Shown: positions 7,932 through 19,070, counted from the stretch's first letter. The stretch is 64,000 bases of DNA from Mesorhizobium sp. CU3 (GCF_006442965.1 NZ_VFWX01000006.1:1-64000); one strand, 5' to 3'. Numbers and translations are program-made. The notes: generated by a model not told the origin, from the letters alone.

Positions 7932-8999
7932 ATGCCGCATGACAAGCCGACCCTCATCCTCGTCTACGAGCCGGAAAAGGCCTGTCTCGATCGGCTGTCC
8001 GCCGACGGCTACCCGGCGGATCGCGCCCTGGAGATCTCGTCGTACCTGGCGCAGTCGACAGATCTCAAGCCGGAGTTCGGGCTGCTGACCGAGGCTTGCG
8101 AAAAGCGCGGCCTCGCTTTCCAACCTGTCGAGCTCGACGATGCCTCGGCGGTGCTGGCAAGGGCCGATCCCGAAAAAACGCTGGTCTGGACGCTGACCGA
8201 CGGCGTCGCCTATTTTCGCGGTGGCGCCTCGCCGGCGCTGGCGCGGCTGAACGGCCTGCGCACCATCGGCGCCGACGATTCGCTGTTCGCGCTCTGCCAG
8301 GACAAATTGCGTTGCGGCGCCGTGCTCGGCGCGCTCGGCCTGCCGGCGCCGCAGGCCGGTCTGGCGCGAAACGGCGAATGGCTGGCCGAGCCGCCGGCTT
8401 CGGCCAAAGGCTGGTTCGTCAAGCCCAACCGTCTCGGCTCCAAGATCGGCATCTGGCCGGATTCGCGCATCGCCGATCTCGGCCACGCTCTGGAGCTTAG
8501 CCGGCGCGTCTTTTCGCATTATCGCGACGATGTCGTCGTCCAGCCTTATGTCGCCGGCCGCAACGTGCGGGCGAGCTTCCTTGGTGTGAAGCCGGAAACC
8601 GGCGTCGAGGCCCTGGGCATCTTCTTCGTCGATTCCGGCGGCGACTTTCAGACCATGGCCGACTCGCTGGCGCTCTATGGCGATACCGGCCAGGCGGCGA
8701 AGGACGCCGGCACCTATGTCGAGCCGGAATTGGAGCCGGTCGGCGCCAGCCAGCCGGGGGCCGACCGCAAAATCCGCGCCATCGCGCACAAGCTGATCGC
8801 CGGGCTTGGCTTGCGCGATGTCTTTTCCGTCGATTTCCGGGTCGAGGCCGACGACACCGTCCATCTCATCGAGTTCGAGGTCTGCCCCGGCCTGCCCTGC
8901 TTCGACTTCCGTGACTATTGCCGCAAGCAATGGGGCATGGGCCTTGCCGACGCTATGGCGGAAACTGCGGCGCAGCGGCTGACGTCGCGACCTTCATGA
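7932..8999 (+). CDS. ATP-grasp ligase of unknown substrate
   Basis: 355 residues with the look of the D-Ala-D-Ala-ligase branch of ATP-grasp enzymes: a conserved Lys in GWFVKPNRLGSKIGI, VVQPYVAGRNVRASFLG (the adenine-contacting strand region), and a C-terminal metal-binding VHLIEFEVCPGLPCFDF. The usual N-terminal glycine-rich motif of Ddl is missing and an unrelated N-terminal region is present, so it is not Ddl itself. It stands alone between the dgo operon and the zinc operon. Product and substrate cannot be named. Confidence 0.75.
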   Translation: MPHDKPTLILVYEPEKACLDRLSADGYPADRALEISSYLAQSTDLKPEFGLLTEACEKRGLAFQPVELDDASAVLARADPEKTLVWTLTDGVAYFRGGASPALARLNGLRTIGADDSLFALCQDKLRCGAVLGALGLPAPQAGLARNGEWLAEPPASAKGWFVKPNRLGSKIGIWPDSRIADLGHALELSRRVFSHYRDDVVVQPYVAGRNVRASFLGVKPETGVEALGIFFVDSGGDFQTMADSLALYGDTGQAAKDAGTYVEPELEPVGASQPGADRKIRAIAHKLIAGLGLRDVFSVDFRVEADDTVHLIEFEVCPGLPCFDFRDYCRKQWGMGLADAMAETAAQRLTSRPS

Positions 9000-9006
9000 T
9001 TGGTCG

Positions 9007-9043
9007 AGACCCGTGCCATGCGCAGCATGGCTTGCCGCGGTCT
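9007..9043 (+). terminator. Nested hairpin after the ATP-grasp gene
   Basis: CCATGC-GCA-GCATGG (9016-9030) is enclosed by AGACC at 9007-9011 and GGTCT at 9039-9043. It lies just after the ATP-grasp stop and before the zinc promoter, so it may end that transcript, but it lacks a T-run. Confidence 0.4.
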
Positions 9044-9121
9044 TCACGGGCTTGTGCGTCGGAGAAGCGACGTAACCGGCGGACCCTGCCACATTTTGAA
9101 CACAAACCCCACGTCAGTAGC

Positions 9122-9134
9122 GTTATACCATAAC
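9122..9134 (+). promoter_or_regulatory. Zur box (zinc uptake regulator operator)
   Basis: GTTATACCATAAC differs from the classical Zur core GTTATA-N-TATAAC at one position and is an inverted repeat (GTTAT-N3-ATAAC). It lies about 40 bp before the znuA-like start. Zinc-loaded Zur would block transcription of the importer operon from here. Confidence 0.82.
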
Positions 9135-9174
9135 GGATCGGGTTCATTCGAACCCTGACTGAGGAGCTCCAAGG

Positions 9175-10056
9175 ATGCGTTCCATCCCCTTCTTCGCCGC
9201 ATTGCTGGTTGCAGCGCCGCTGCTTGCCGGCACCGCCGCGCGAGCCGAGGACAAGCTGAACGTTGTGGCGGCGGAGAATTTCTACGGCGATCTCGCCCGG
9301 CAGATCGGCGGCAGCCATGTCTCGGTGACCAGCATCCTTTCCAATCCCGACGATGATCCGCATCTGTTCGAGAGCAGCCCGTCGACGGCGCGCACCATCG
9401 CCGATGCCAAGGTCATCATCTACAACGGCGCCGACTACGATCCCTGGATGGACAAGCTCCTGTCCGCCTCGGCCAAGCCCGAGCGCACCACCATCGTCGC
9501 CGCCGACCTGATCGGCAAGAAACCGGGCGACAATCCGCATCTCTGGTACAACCCGGCGACGCTGCCGGCGGTCGCCAAGGCGCTGGCGGACGATCTGGCG
9601 AAGCGCGATCCCGCCAACGCCGCGGACTATGAAGCCAACCTGACGAAATTCCAGTCTTCGCTGGCCGCGATCGACAAGGAAATCGCCGACGTCAAGAAAA
9701 CCTATGCCGGTACCGAGGTGACCGCCACCGAGCCGGTTTTCGGCTACATGGCGGAAGCCCTCGGCCTGAAGATGCTGAATTACGACTTCCAGGTGGCATT
9801 GATGAACGACGCCGAGCCGAGTCCCAGCCAGGTGGCAGCGTTCGAGAACAGCCTGAAGGATGGTTCGGCCAAGATCCTGTTCTACAATTCGCAGGTGACC
9901 GACGAGGCCACGACGAGGCTGCTCGACATCGCCAAGCAGAACAAGGTCACCGTCATCGGCGTGACCGAGACCGAGCCGGCGGGCAAGACGATCCAGACCT
10001 GGTTCGGCGGCCAGCTCGACGAAGTCCAGAAAGCGCTCGCAGCCCGTACGCAATGA
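9175..10056 (+). CDS. znuA: Zinc ABC transporter, periplasmic binding protein
   Basis: 293 residues with a cleavable signal peptide (charged start, hydrophobic core, cut near TAARA-ED at about 24). Cluster A-I metal-binding fold. Candidate ligands are His63 (DPHLFE), His122 (NPHLWYNP) and Glu265/Glu267 (TETEPAG). The third His usually found before the FGY motif is replaced: ATEPVFGY has Glu186 at that place. The His-rich loop of E. coli ZnuA is absent. The Zur box upstream makes zinc the likely cargo. SD AGGAGCTCCAAGG precedes the ATG. Confidence 0.85.
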   Translation: MRSIPFFAALLVAAPLLAGTAARAEDKLNVVAAENFYGDLARQIGGSHVSVTSILSNPDDDPHLFESSPSTARTIADAKVIIYNGADYDPWMDKLLSASAKPERTTIVAADLIGKKPGDNPHLWYNPATLPAVAKALADDLAKRDPANAADYEANLTKFQSSLAAIDKEIADVKKTYAGTEVTATEPVFGYMAEALGLKMLNYDFQVALMNDAEPSPSQVAAFENSLKDGSAKILFYNSQVTDEATTRLLDIAKQNKVTVIGVTETEPAGKTIQTWFGGQLDEVQKALAARTQ

Positions 10057-10847
10057 GCGCAGTCGCATTCGATAGAGTCACGCTGAGTTATGGGGGGCGT
10101 CGGGTACTTTCCGACGTCTCCTTTTCGATTGCGCAAGGCGCCTTTGTCGGCCTCCTCGGCGCCAACGGCGCCGGCAAGACGACCATGCTGCGCGCGATCC
10201 TCGGCCTCGTCAGGCCGGAGGGTGGCGCCATATCGGTGCTCGGCCGGCCGCCGAGCCGCGGCAACCCCTCCATCGGCTATATGCCGCAGGCGCGACGCGC
10301 CCTGGCCGATATCGGCATCAGCGGCCTCGACTTCGTGCTGAGCGCCGCCGGCGGGCATCGCTGGGGCTGGCCGGCGCCTTCCGCCGCCGAGAAGGAGGCA
10401 GCCTGGAAAGCGCTCGAAGAGGTCGGCGCCGCCGACCTTGCCCGGCGGCCGCTGACGCAGCTCTCCGGCGGCGAGCGCCAGCGCATCCTGATCGCCCAGT
10501 CGCTGATCGGTGATCCCAAATTGCTTTTGCTCGACGAGCCGCTGATCAGTCTCGACGCAGCGCATCAGCGCACGATCATCGACCTGGTCCACGACGTCGG
10601 CGAACGGCTCGGCATCGCGGTGCTGTTCTGCTCGCACGAGATCAATCCGCTGCTGCGCGCGGTCGACCGCGTGCTCTATCTCGGCAACGGCAAGGCGGCG
10701 ATCGGCAGCGTCGACGAGGTCATCAGCGGGCCGGTGCTGTCGAAGCTGTACGGCACCCACATCAATGTGGTCCGGGTTGCCGGACGCATCTTCGTCATGG
10801 CCGACGATGTCGAACTGGAGAGCGGGGCGCATGTCCACGATCTTTGA
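10053..10847 (+). CDS. znuC: Zinc ABC transporter, ATP-binding protein
   Basis: 264-residue ABC ATPase that powers import with the ZnuB-like permease. Walker A GANGAGKTTML is near residue 36, the Q-loop falls in YMPQAR, the signature is LSGGERQRI, Walker B LLLLDEPL, and the switch His is in CSHEIN. The start overlaps the binding-protein stop (ATGA). It also resembles manganese-type ATPases of the same branch; zinc is preferred because of the Zur box. Confidence 0.9.
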   Translation: MSAVAFDRVTLSYGGRRVLSDVSFSIAQGAFVGLLGANGAGKTTMLRAILGLVRPEGGAISVLGRPPSRGNPSIGYMPQARRALADIGISGLDFVLSAAGGHRWGWPAPSAAEKEAAWKALEEVGAADLARRPLTQLSGGERQRILIAQSLIGDPKLLLLDEPLISLDAAHQRTIIDLVHDVGERLGIAVLFCSHEINPLLRAVDRVLYLGNGKAAIGSVDEVISGPVLSKLYGTHINVVRVAGRIFVMADDVELESGAHVHDL

Positions 10848-11652
10848 CTATGAATTCATGCGCAATGCCTTCTATGCCTGCACGATCGTCGGCATCGTTG
10901 CCGGCGCCGTCGGCTATTTCATCGTGCTCAGGGGTCAGACCTTCGCCGGCCATGCGCTTGCCCATGTCGGATTTCCCGGAGCGACCGGAGCCGGCCTGAT
11001 CGGGCTTTCGCCCTTCTTCGGCCTGACCGTGTTCACCATCGCCGCCGGCATCGGCATCGGCCTGCTCGGTGAGCGCGCGCATCGCGACGTCGCGATCGGC
11101 ATCGTGCTGACGCTGTCGCTCGGCCTCGGCCTGTTGTTCCTGCATTTCTACACCGCCTTCGCTTCGCAGGCGACGAATGTGCTGTTCGGCAATGTGCTCG
11201 GCATCAGCCTGCGCACCGTCATCGTGCTCGCCGTGCTCGGCGCGGCCATCCTTGTCGCGCTCGTGGCGATCGCCCGGCCGCTGCTCTTCGCCAGCCTGCA
11301 GCCGGAACTTGCGGAAGCGCGCGGCGTGCCGCTCAACCTCGTCTCGACCCTGTTCATGGTGCTTGTCGCGGTCGCGACGGCCGAGGCGGTGCAGATCGTC
11401 GGCGTGCTCCTGGTCTTCGCGCTGATGGTGGCGCCGGCGGCAACGTCGCTGAGACTGACGCGCGGCGTGCTCGCCGGCATCGGGGTCTCGATGGCGCTGG
11501 CCGTCGTCACCGCCTGGATCAGCCTGTCGCTCGCCTTCCTGACCGACTGGCCGACGAGCTTCTGGATCACGGCGCTGGGCGCCGTCGGCTATCTTGCCAG
11601 CGGTCTGGTCCAACAATCGCCGTCGCGCCGGGATCTCGTTTCGAAGGCATAG
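10831..11652 (+). CDS. znuB: Zinc ABC transporter, permease
   Basis: 273 residues, about eight membrane segments, ABC-3 family permease. GQTFAGHALAHVGFPGATGA near residues 34-53 is the family's early cytoplasmic/coupling region. The ATG at 10831 lies inside the end of the ATPase gene (17-bp overlap), consistent with coupled translation. Transcription order is binding protein, ATPase, permease, unlike the divergent znuA/znuCB of enterics. Confidence 0.9.
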   Translation: MSTIFDYEFMRNAFYACTIVGIVAGAVGYFIVLRGQTFAGHALAHVGFPGATGAGLIGLSPFFGLTVFTIAAGIGIGLLGERAHRDVAIGIVLTLSLGLGLLFLHFYTAFASQATNVLFGNVLGISLRTVIVLAVLGAAILVALVAIARPLLFASLQPELAEARGVPLNLVSTLFMVLVAVATAEAVQIVGVLLVFALMVAPAATSLRLTRGVLAGIGVSMALAVVTAWISLSLAFLTDWPTSFWITALGAVGYLASGLVQQSPSRRDLVSKA

Positions 11653-11723
11653 CCAATTAGCCTTGCCGCCGCGCGGGCCATGCACGAATTCCGCCACCGG
11701 TCTCCGGCGAATCCCGGTCGATG

Positions 11724-12011
11724 TCAGACCCCCTCGACCAGCACGATTTCGCCGTCGGCAACCTTCTGGCGGATGGCGACGGCCCGCTGGTATTCGGGCG
11801 AGTGGTAGCAGTCATGCGCCGCCGCGAGCGTTTCGAACTCGATGATGACGTTGCGGGCGCGTCCCGGCCCCTCGGCCTTTTCATGCTCGCCGCCGCGCGC
11901 CAGGAATTTCGCGCCGAAGCGCTCGAAGGCCGGCTTGGCGGCGGCGACATAGTCCTTGTAGCCCTCGGCGTCGCGCACATCGACACGGGCGACCCAATAT
12001 CCCTTTGGCAT
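11724..12011 (-). CDS. DUF1330 family protein
   Basis: 95 residues. MPKGYWVARVDVRD, then YKDYVAAAKPAFERFGAKFL, GG and a C-terminal YHSPEYQRAVAIRQ are the typical DUF1330 (dimeric alpha-beta barrel) features. The biochemical role of the family is not established. A much longer minus-strand frame extends upstream but only as a shadow of pyrF. It lies 23 bp after pyrF and is probably cotranscribed. Confidence 0.85.
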   Translation of the reverse strand: MPKGYWVARVDVRDAEGYKDYVAAAKPAFERFGAKFLARGGEHEKAEGPGRARNVIIEFETLAAAHDCYHSPEYQRAVAIRQKVADGEIVLVEGV

Positions 12012-12034
12012 TGTTTTTCTCCGGTTTTGAAATG

Positions 12035-12736
12035 TCAGGCGGTGCGCATTTCGGCGAGGATCGCCTCTGCCGCCGCGCGCCGGTCCGGCGCGGCGACGAC
12101 CGGGCGTGCGACGACGAGATGGCTGGCGCCTGCGCGGATCGCTTCGGCCGGCGTCATCACGCGCTTCTGGTCGCCATGGTCGCTGCCGGCGGGGCGGATG
12201 CCCGGCGTCACCACCGCCATGTTCGGCCCGACGATGCGGCGCACGGCGGAGGCTTCGCCGGCCGAGCAGACGATGCCGCCCATGCCGGCATGCAGCGCCT
12301 GTTCGGAGCGCCTGAGCACCAGCGTGTGCGGGTCGTATTCGTAGCCGGCGTCGATCATGTCCTGTTCGTCCATCGAGGTCAGCACCGTCACCCCAAGCAG
12401 GCACAGATCGCTGCCCCTGGCCGCTTCCACGGCGGCGCGCATCGCTTTCGGGTAGGCATGCAGCGTCAGCATCGAGACACCCATCTTGACGATGTTCTCG
12501 ACACCCTTGGCCACCGTGTTGTCGATGTCGAGCAGCTTCATATCGAGGAACACCTTGGTGCCGCCGCTCGCCAGCTCGCGGGCGAAGTCCAGCCCGCCGG
12601 CGAAGGCGAGCTGATAGCCGATCTTGTAGAAGGAAACGGCGCCGTCGAGCTCGCGCACCGCCTTCTCGGCCTCCTTCAGCGTCGGGACATCGAGGCCGAC
12701 GATGAGCCTGTCCCTCATTTCGTGCGGCTGGATCAT
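12035..12736 (-). CDS. pyrF: Orotidine 5'-phosphate decarboxylase
   Basis: 233 residues. Converts OMP to UMP, the last step of UMP synthesis. LIVGLDVPT at the N-terminus and the catalytic D-x-K-x2-D in [16 protein letters not shown] are clear, as is the phosphate-binding VVTPGIRP. The ATG at 12736 overlaps the stop of the FMN reductase gene (ATGA); the internal Met at 12718 is an alternative start closer to the usual family N-terminus. Confidence 0.95.
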   Translation of the reverse strand: MIQPHEMRDRLIVGLDVPTLKEAEKAVRELDGAVSFYKIGYQLAFAGGLDFARELASGGTKVFLDMKLLDIDNTVAKGVENIVKMGVSMLTLHAYPKAMRAAVEAARGSDLCLLGVTVLTSMDEQDMIDAGYEYDPHTLVLRRSEQALHAGMGGIVCSAGEASAVRRIVGPNMAVVTPGIRPAGSDHGDQKRVMTPAEAIRAGASHLVVARPVVAAPDRRAAAEAILAEMRTA

Positions 12737-13329
12737 GCTCCGATCCTGGTCGATTTCATACGCGAGGTTTCGATCAGCGTGCGGCATAGATGCTCCATCG
12801 ATCTGGTCAGTCGTTCGTCCCTGAAATTTCCGTCGCCGTCGAAGGCGCTGCCGCCTTCGGGAACCGAGCACTCCGGCGTAACCACTTCCATCTGGCAGCG
12901 CACCAGCACGGCGCGCAGGTGGTTGATGCAGCGTATGCCGGCGAAATGTCCGTTGGAAGACGAGCAGAGGCCGGCGACCTTGCCGACCAGCGGCTTGAGC
13001 GAGCGGCCGCCGTCGGTGCGCACGCGGCTGACCCAGTCGATGCTGTTCTTGAGCAGCGGCGGGATCGAGCCGTTATATTCGGGCGTGACGATCAGGATGC
13101 CGTCATGCGCGGCGATCTGCCGGCCGAGCTTCACGGCGCTGTCCGGAACGCCTTTTTCCTTTTCCAGATCCTCGTCCCTGATCGGCAGCGGATAATCGCC
13201 GAGCGAGATGCGCGTCACTTCCGCGCCCTGCATGGCGAGTCCCTTCTGCGCCACATCGGCGGTCCGGCCGCTATAGGCGCCGATCCGGACCGAGCCGGCG
13301 AAGACGAGGATTTTCGGAATGACCGGCAT
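12733..13329 (-). CDS. NADPH-dependent FMN reductase
   Basis: 198-residue flavodoxin-fold reductase. The FMN phosphate loop [11 protein letters not shown] is near residue 12, and [21 protein letters not shown] (spanning about 82-102) is the family hallmark around the isoalloxazine. It could supply reduced flavin to other enzymes or reduce quinones or azo dyes. It is first of a three-gene minus-strand unit with pyrF and DUF1330, with no obvious metabolic link to pyrimidine synthesis. Confidence 0.9.
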   Translation of the reverse strand: MPVIPKILVFAGSVRIGAYSGRTADVAQKGLAMQGAEVTRISLGDYPLPIRDEDLEKEKGVPDSAVKLGRQIAAHDGILIVTPEYNGSIPPLLKNSIDWVSRVRTDGGRSLKPLVGKVAGLCSSSNGHFAGIRCINHLRAVLVRCQMEVVTPECSVPEGGSAFDGDGNFRDERLTRSMEHLCRTLIETSRMKSTRIGA

Positions 13330-13416
13330 CGAATCCTCTTGCTGTCAAGGCAGCTATAGGCGATGCGCGGGCTGAATCAATAGCTGAGATCGTGTAGGGC
13401 TTCCGACTCGGCGACG

Positions 13417-13830
13417 TCAAAGCTCAGTATCGGCGGGAGAGTCCTCTAGTTCGAAGATCGCCTGGATGACGGCCTGCCGGCCTCTTGCCGATTTGACCAA
13501 CATGGCCATCCACATCCGTCGGTTATCTTTCGTGGCGACAACGATCTGAAACGGCTGTCCTCTGTAGGAGCCACCAGAGTCGGACCCCCATTGCCCCTGG
13601 CCCTTTGCGGATAGCCCGCCAGCTTGGTCTGGGATAACCGTTGCTGTCCATCCGTTATTTGCTGTCACCGACAGCGCATTGCCGTGCCCCTCAATCGACA
13701 CCCGACAGGTCTCACAAGCTCCAGCGTTCGAGGCGACCTGTCGCCAGTGCCCTCGGAGGGGGATAGGGTCGGCGGCCAACGGCGATGTTGCCAAAGATGC
13801 CGAAAGCAATAACAACAACAAGGAATACAT
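13417..13830 (-). CDS. Secreted protein of unknown function
   Basis: About 137 residues. The chosen start (13830) gives a textbook signal peptide: MYSLLLLLLSASLATSPLAA followed by mature DPIPLRGHW. Two cysteines sit close together (C39 and C42, ACETC), followed by beta-rich Gly/Ser segments ending in an acidic tail. I do not recognise the family. GC content and codon use look lower than the neighbours, which suggests a lineage-specific or acquired gene. Confidence 0.6.
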   Translation of the reverse strand: MYSLLLLLLSASLATSPLAADPIPLRGHWRQVASNAGACETCRVSIEGHGNALSVTANNGWTATVIPDQAGGLSAKGQGQWGSDSGGSYRGQPFQIVVATKDNRRMWMAMLVKSARGRQAVIQAIFELEDSPADTEL

Positions 13831-13973
13831 CTGGCGCAAGGGGAGGCTCCTTTGGCATCTGTATTCCACTAGCAGCCAGCAGTTTCTTTATTTTTGCGAT
13901 TAAACCTCGAATTGTATGGAAGGCGATCTTGGTCTGCCTACATCCAGCTCCGGGGAGAGGCCCGAATCGTCAA

Positions 13974-14582
13974 TCAGTTGCCGTTGCTACGCCGGTAGAT
14001 CCACAGCTGTGTCGGCGGGATGTTGCGGATGATGAAGTCGAAATGCTCGACCTTGTAGTCGCCGCGGCCAGCCGGGATCGGCGACAGCGGGCCGTAGGTC
14101 AGCTGCACGATCGGCCGCCCGGCGGGAATGCGGTCGAGCAGGCTTTCGATATAGGCGATGCGCTGGGCGACCGGGAAGTTGAGCAGCGGCACGCCGGAGA
14201 CGACCGAATCGAACACCATGTCGCGCTTGTCGCCGAGCGTGGCGTTGAGATTGAAGGCGTCGCCCTCGATGACGTTGACGCCGGGATAGAGGCCGCGCAA
14301 ATGGCGCACGAAATCGGTCGAATATTCGACCGCGTAGAGGTTTTCGGGCTTCACGCCCTGGGCGAGGATGGCGCGGGTGATGACACCGGTGCCTGGGCCG
14401 ACCTCGAGCACCGGCAGGCCGGACTTCGGATTGACGATGGAGGCCATCTTGCGCGCGGTGATGGAGCTGGTCGGGACGATCGACCCGACCGTCTTCGGCT
14501 TGTCGATCCAGCCCTTGAAGAACTTCAGCTCGTCGTCGAATTTCTCGGCCAGCGCTTTGCGCAATCCGGGACTACGTGCCAT
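13974..14582 (-). CDS. pmtA: PmtA-like phospholipid N-methyltransferase
   Basis: 202-residue SAM-dependent class I methyltransferase. VLEVGPGTGVITRAIL (about 58-73) is the SAM-binding motif I, and the N-terminal region FFKGWIDKPKTVGSIVPTS matches rhizobial phosphatidylethanolamine N-methyltransferases, which make phosphatidylcholine in three steps. The resemblance to the KsgA/rRNA dimethylase fold is expected for this branch. An alternative is another small-lipid methyltransferase. It follows dnaJ on the same strand, 142 bp away. Confidence 0.75.
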   Translation of the reverse strand: MARSPGLRKALAEKFDDELKFFKGWIDKPKTVGSIVPTSSITARKMASIVNPKSGLPVLEVGPGTGVITRAILAQGVKPENLYAVEYSTDFVRHLRGLYPGVNVIEGDAFNLNATLGDKRDMVFDSVVSGVPLLNFPVAQRIAYIESLLDRIPAGRPIVQLTYGPLSPIPAGRGDYKVEHFDFIIRNIPPTQLWIYRRSNGN

Positions 14583-14724
14583 CGCGAGCTCTCCTCAATG
14601 CTCAGCCCCCGACCCGCTACTTAACAGTTGGGTGGGACAAGGCAAGGCGTCAAGCTGGCATAAGATGTTGATGACGCTTGGGAAGCGTTGGTTCCCGGGA
14701 GCTTTGCCGAACGGGGGCAAGGTC

Positions 14725-15855
14725 TCAGCGCTCGCCGAACGACTCGAAAAAGTCCTTCATGCGGGCAAAGAAGCCGCTCGACTGGGGCGAGTTGTCCTTG
14801 GAGGACAACTGCTCGAACTCCTCCAGCAGCTCGCGCTGGCGGCGCGTCAGGTTCTGCGGCGTCTCGACCGCAGTCTGGATATAGAGGTCGCCGACATTGG
14901 GCTGACGCAGCACCGGCATGCCCTTGCCCTTCAGCCGGAACTGGCGGCCGTTCTGGGTGCCTTCGGTCACCTTCACCTTGGTCTGCGTGCCGTCGAGCGT
15001 GGTCACCTCGAAGGAGCCGCCAAGGGCGGCCGTCGTCATCGAGATCGGCACCTTGCAGTAAAGGTCGGCGCCGTCGCGCTGGAAGAATTCGTGCGGCTTG
15101 ACCGCCAGGAAAATGTATAGGTCGCCGGACGGCCCGCCGCGCAGGCCGGCCTCGCCCTCATTGGCAAGGCGGATGCGGGTGCCGTCCTCGATGCCGGCCG
15201 GGATGTTGACCGACAGCGAACGCTCCTCGGTGACGCGGCCCTGGCCGGCGCATTTCGGGCAGGGGTCCTTGATGGTCTGGCCGCGGCCCTGGCATTGCGG
15301 GCAGGTGCGCTCGATCGAGAAGAAACCCTGCGTGGCGCGCACCTTGCCGTGGCCGTGGCACATGGCGCAGGTCGCCGGCTGGGTGCCTGGCTTGGCGCCG
15401 CTGCCGGCGCATTCAGTGCAGGAGAGCGAGGCAGGCACATGGATCTGCGCCGTCTTGCCGGAGAAGGCTTCCTCGAGCGTGATCTCCATATTGTAGCGCA
15501 GGTCGGCGCCGCGCTCGCGGCCGCCGGAAGAGCGGCGCTGGCGGCCGCCCATCATGTCGCCGAAGATATCCTCGAAGATGTCGGCGAAGCCGCCGGCGCC
15601 GAAACCATGGGCGGCGCCGTTCATGCCGCCCTGCTCGAAGGCGGCGTGACCAAAACGGTCGTAAGCCGCGCGCTTCTGCGGGTCCTTCAGCGTCTCGTAG
15701 GCTTCGTTGATTTCCTTGAACTTGTGCTCGCAGGCATGGTCGCCAGGGTTGCGGTCGGGATGGAACTGCATGGCGAGCTTGCGGAAAGCGCTCTTGAGTT
15801 CCTTCTCGTCGGCGCCTTTTTGCACGCCCAGCGTTTCGTAGAAATCAGCTTTCAT
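14725..15855 (-). CDS. dnaJ: Chaperone protein DnaJ
   Basis: 376 residues, full length. J domain (1-70) with the HPD tripeptide at 32-34, a Gly/Phe-rich linker (about 76-110), then four CxxCxGxG zinc motifs ([32 protein letters not shown]; about 146-217) and the C-terminal substrate-binding part. Stimulates DnaK ATP hydrolysis and delivers unfolded clients. The gap from dnaK is 201 bp and contains a terminator, so dnaJ probably has some independent transcription. Confidence 0.97.
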   Translation of the reverse strand: MKADFYETLGVQKGADEKELKSAFRKLAMQFHPDRNPGDHACEHKFKEINEAYETLKDPQKRAAYDRFGHAAFEQGGMNGAAHGFGAGGFADIFEDIFGDMMGGRQRRSSGGRERGADLRYNMEITLEEAFSGKTAQIHVPASLSCTECAGSGAKPGTQPATCAMCHGHGKVRATQGFFSIERTCPQCQGRGQTIKDPCPKCAGQGRVTEERSLSVNIPAGIEDGTRIRLANEGEAGLRGGPSGDLYIFLAVKPHEFFQRDGADLYCKVPISMTTAALGGSFEVTTLDGTQTKVKVTEGTQNGRQFRLKGKGMPVLRQPNVGDLYIQTAVETPQNLTRRQRELLEEFEQLSSKDNSPQSSGFFARMKDFFESFGER

Positions 15856-16004
15856 TTTTTCCCGCTGTCCGGATGCTCAATGTCTTGAAGCATTGTTGGC
15901 GTCGTTTGCCGGCACTGGTTCGATTTAGGAGCGATATTGTCCGGATACTAGTGGGCAGCCCGGATCGCGAAGTGTTTTTCCGTCACTTTTTCTAATTGGG
16001 TTGC

Positions 16005-16034
16005 AAAAAAGCCCGGCTTTGCGCCGGGCTTTTC
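16005..16034 (-). terminator. Intrinsic terminator of dnaK
   Basis: GAAAAGCCCGGC-GCAAA-GCCGGGCTTTTTT read on the minus strand: a strong GC stem followed by six T residues, 22-52 bases after the dnaK stop. It should end much of the dnaK message before dnaJ. Confidence 0.85.
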
Positions 16035-16056
16035 GCATAATTTGCCGTCAGCCGGC

Positions 16057-17973
<1,917 letters not shown>

Positions 17974-18093
17974 TGTTCTGGTCTCTCCTCTAAGCAGGCT
18001 CTCAGGACCCTGATAAGGCGTTCCAACGAAAGCCCCTGTTCACTAGAAATACCGCCAGGCGCCCGGTTTGCGGGGCTGAACGGCTTGGCGCGT

Positions 18094-18122
18094 ATATAAG
18101 AACAGGCTGCACGGCGCGCAAG
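18094..18122 (-). promoter_or_regulatory. RpoH (sigma-32) heat-shock promoter of dnaK
   Basis: On the minus strand, CTTGCG (18122-18117) is followed after 17 bases by TTATAT (18099-18094). The extended -10 element CTTATATACG fits the alphaproteobacterial RpoH pattern CYTATnTnnG exactly, and the -35 keeps the invariant CTTG. It implies a leader of roughly 115 bases before the dnaK ATG. Confidence 0.78.
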
Positions 18123-18259
18123 CATTCTGCGCAAGGCGTTCGCGATCCCTGTTCCCTGTGGGGAAAAGGCCTAAACCACGCGTATCGCAGCCGATTTGCC
18201 GTCCGGAACGGCCGGGTTTGCCGATTCCGCTACCGGCAAAATCGTCGCAGCGACCGCAA

Positions 18260-19054
18260 TCAGTCCCCGAAAGCCTGCTCGCAAAGCGCCCGGAGCCTTG
18301 GAAAGATGGCCTTTCCGCCGGCGATGATCTGCGTTCCCTGGCCAAGCACCGTCTTCGGATCAGCCTTGAGCACCGCGCCGCCAGCCTCTTCGACCAGAAG
18401 CATGCCGGCAAGGCAATCCCAGGCGTTCATGTGCTCCTCGACATAGCCGAGCAGGCGGCCGGACGCGGCATAGGCGAGCATAAGCGCGCCGGACGCGTTG
18501 CGATAGAAGACGCCACCCTCGGCCATGATCAGGGCGACCAGCACGGCTACATGCGCGGTATCGGCCCGGTTCGAAAGTCCGGTGCCGACCGAGCCTTCGG
18601 TAAGCGCGGCGGCGCTGCTTGCCCGGACCGGTCGCCCGTTGACGAAGGCGCCGCCGCCGAGGCGGCCATAAAAAGTCTCGCCGGTCGACGGCTCGTGGAT
18701 GACGCCGACAACCGTCTCGCCCTGCCTGGCGCAGGCGATGACCACGCACCAGGCCGGAATGCCGCGCACGAAATTGGCAGTGCCGTCGATCGGATCGATC
18801 ACCCAGACGTCGCCGGTCTTGCCGGTCACCGCCGCGTGCTCCTCGCCGACGATGCCGTCGCCGGGATAGGCTTCCGCGATCGCCGCGCGGATGAACAGCT
18901 CGACCTCGCGGTCGGCCTCCGAGACCATATCCTGGTGGCCCTTGCTCTCGACGGTCAGGTTCTCGAGGTCGCGAAAATATTTCAACCCGAGCTCGCCGGC
19001 GCGGCGCGCCAGGTCGATGGCAAAATGCATGCGGTCGTCGAGGTCTTGGGTCAT
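18260..19054 (-). CDS. Inositol monophosphatase family phosphatase
   Basis: 264 residues. The metal-binding motifs of the Li-sensitive phosphatase superfamily are intact: GEEHA (about 75-79), WVIDPIDGTANF (about 90-101) and AWDCLAGMLLVEEAGG near the C-terminus. Members act on inositol phosphates, histidinol phosphate or PAP; nothing here decides between them. The ATG at 19054 was chosen over an upstream one because the extension runs into a dispersed repeat element. Confidence 0.88.
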   Translation of the reverse strand: MTQDLDDRMHFAIDLARRAGELGLKYFRDLENLTVESKGHQDMVSEADREVELFIRAAIAEAYPGDGIVGEEHAAVTGKTGDVWVIDPIDGTANFVRGIPAWCVVIACARQGETVVGVIHEPSTGETFYGRLGGGAFVNGRPVRASSAAALTEGSVGTGLSNRADTAHVAVLVALIMAEGGVFYRNASGALMLAYAASGRLLGYVEEHMNAWDCLAGMLLVEEAGGAVLKADPKTVLGQGTQIIAGGKAIFPRLRALCEQAFGD

Positions 19055-19070
19055 TGGGGGGGCTCGCGTT

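Noticed and set aside
6858..8930. 690-codon open frame on the minus strand
   Set aside because: It runs antisense to dgoA, the lactonase and the ATP-grasp gene, all with clear motifs and ribosome sites. Its translation is rich in Arg/Asp/Gly with no domain, as expected from a high-GC shadow frame.
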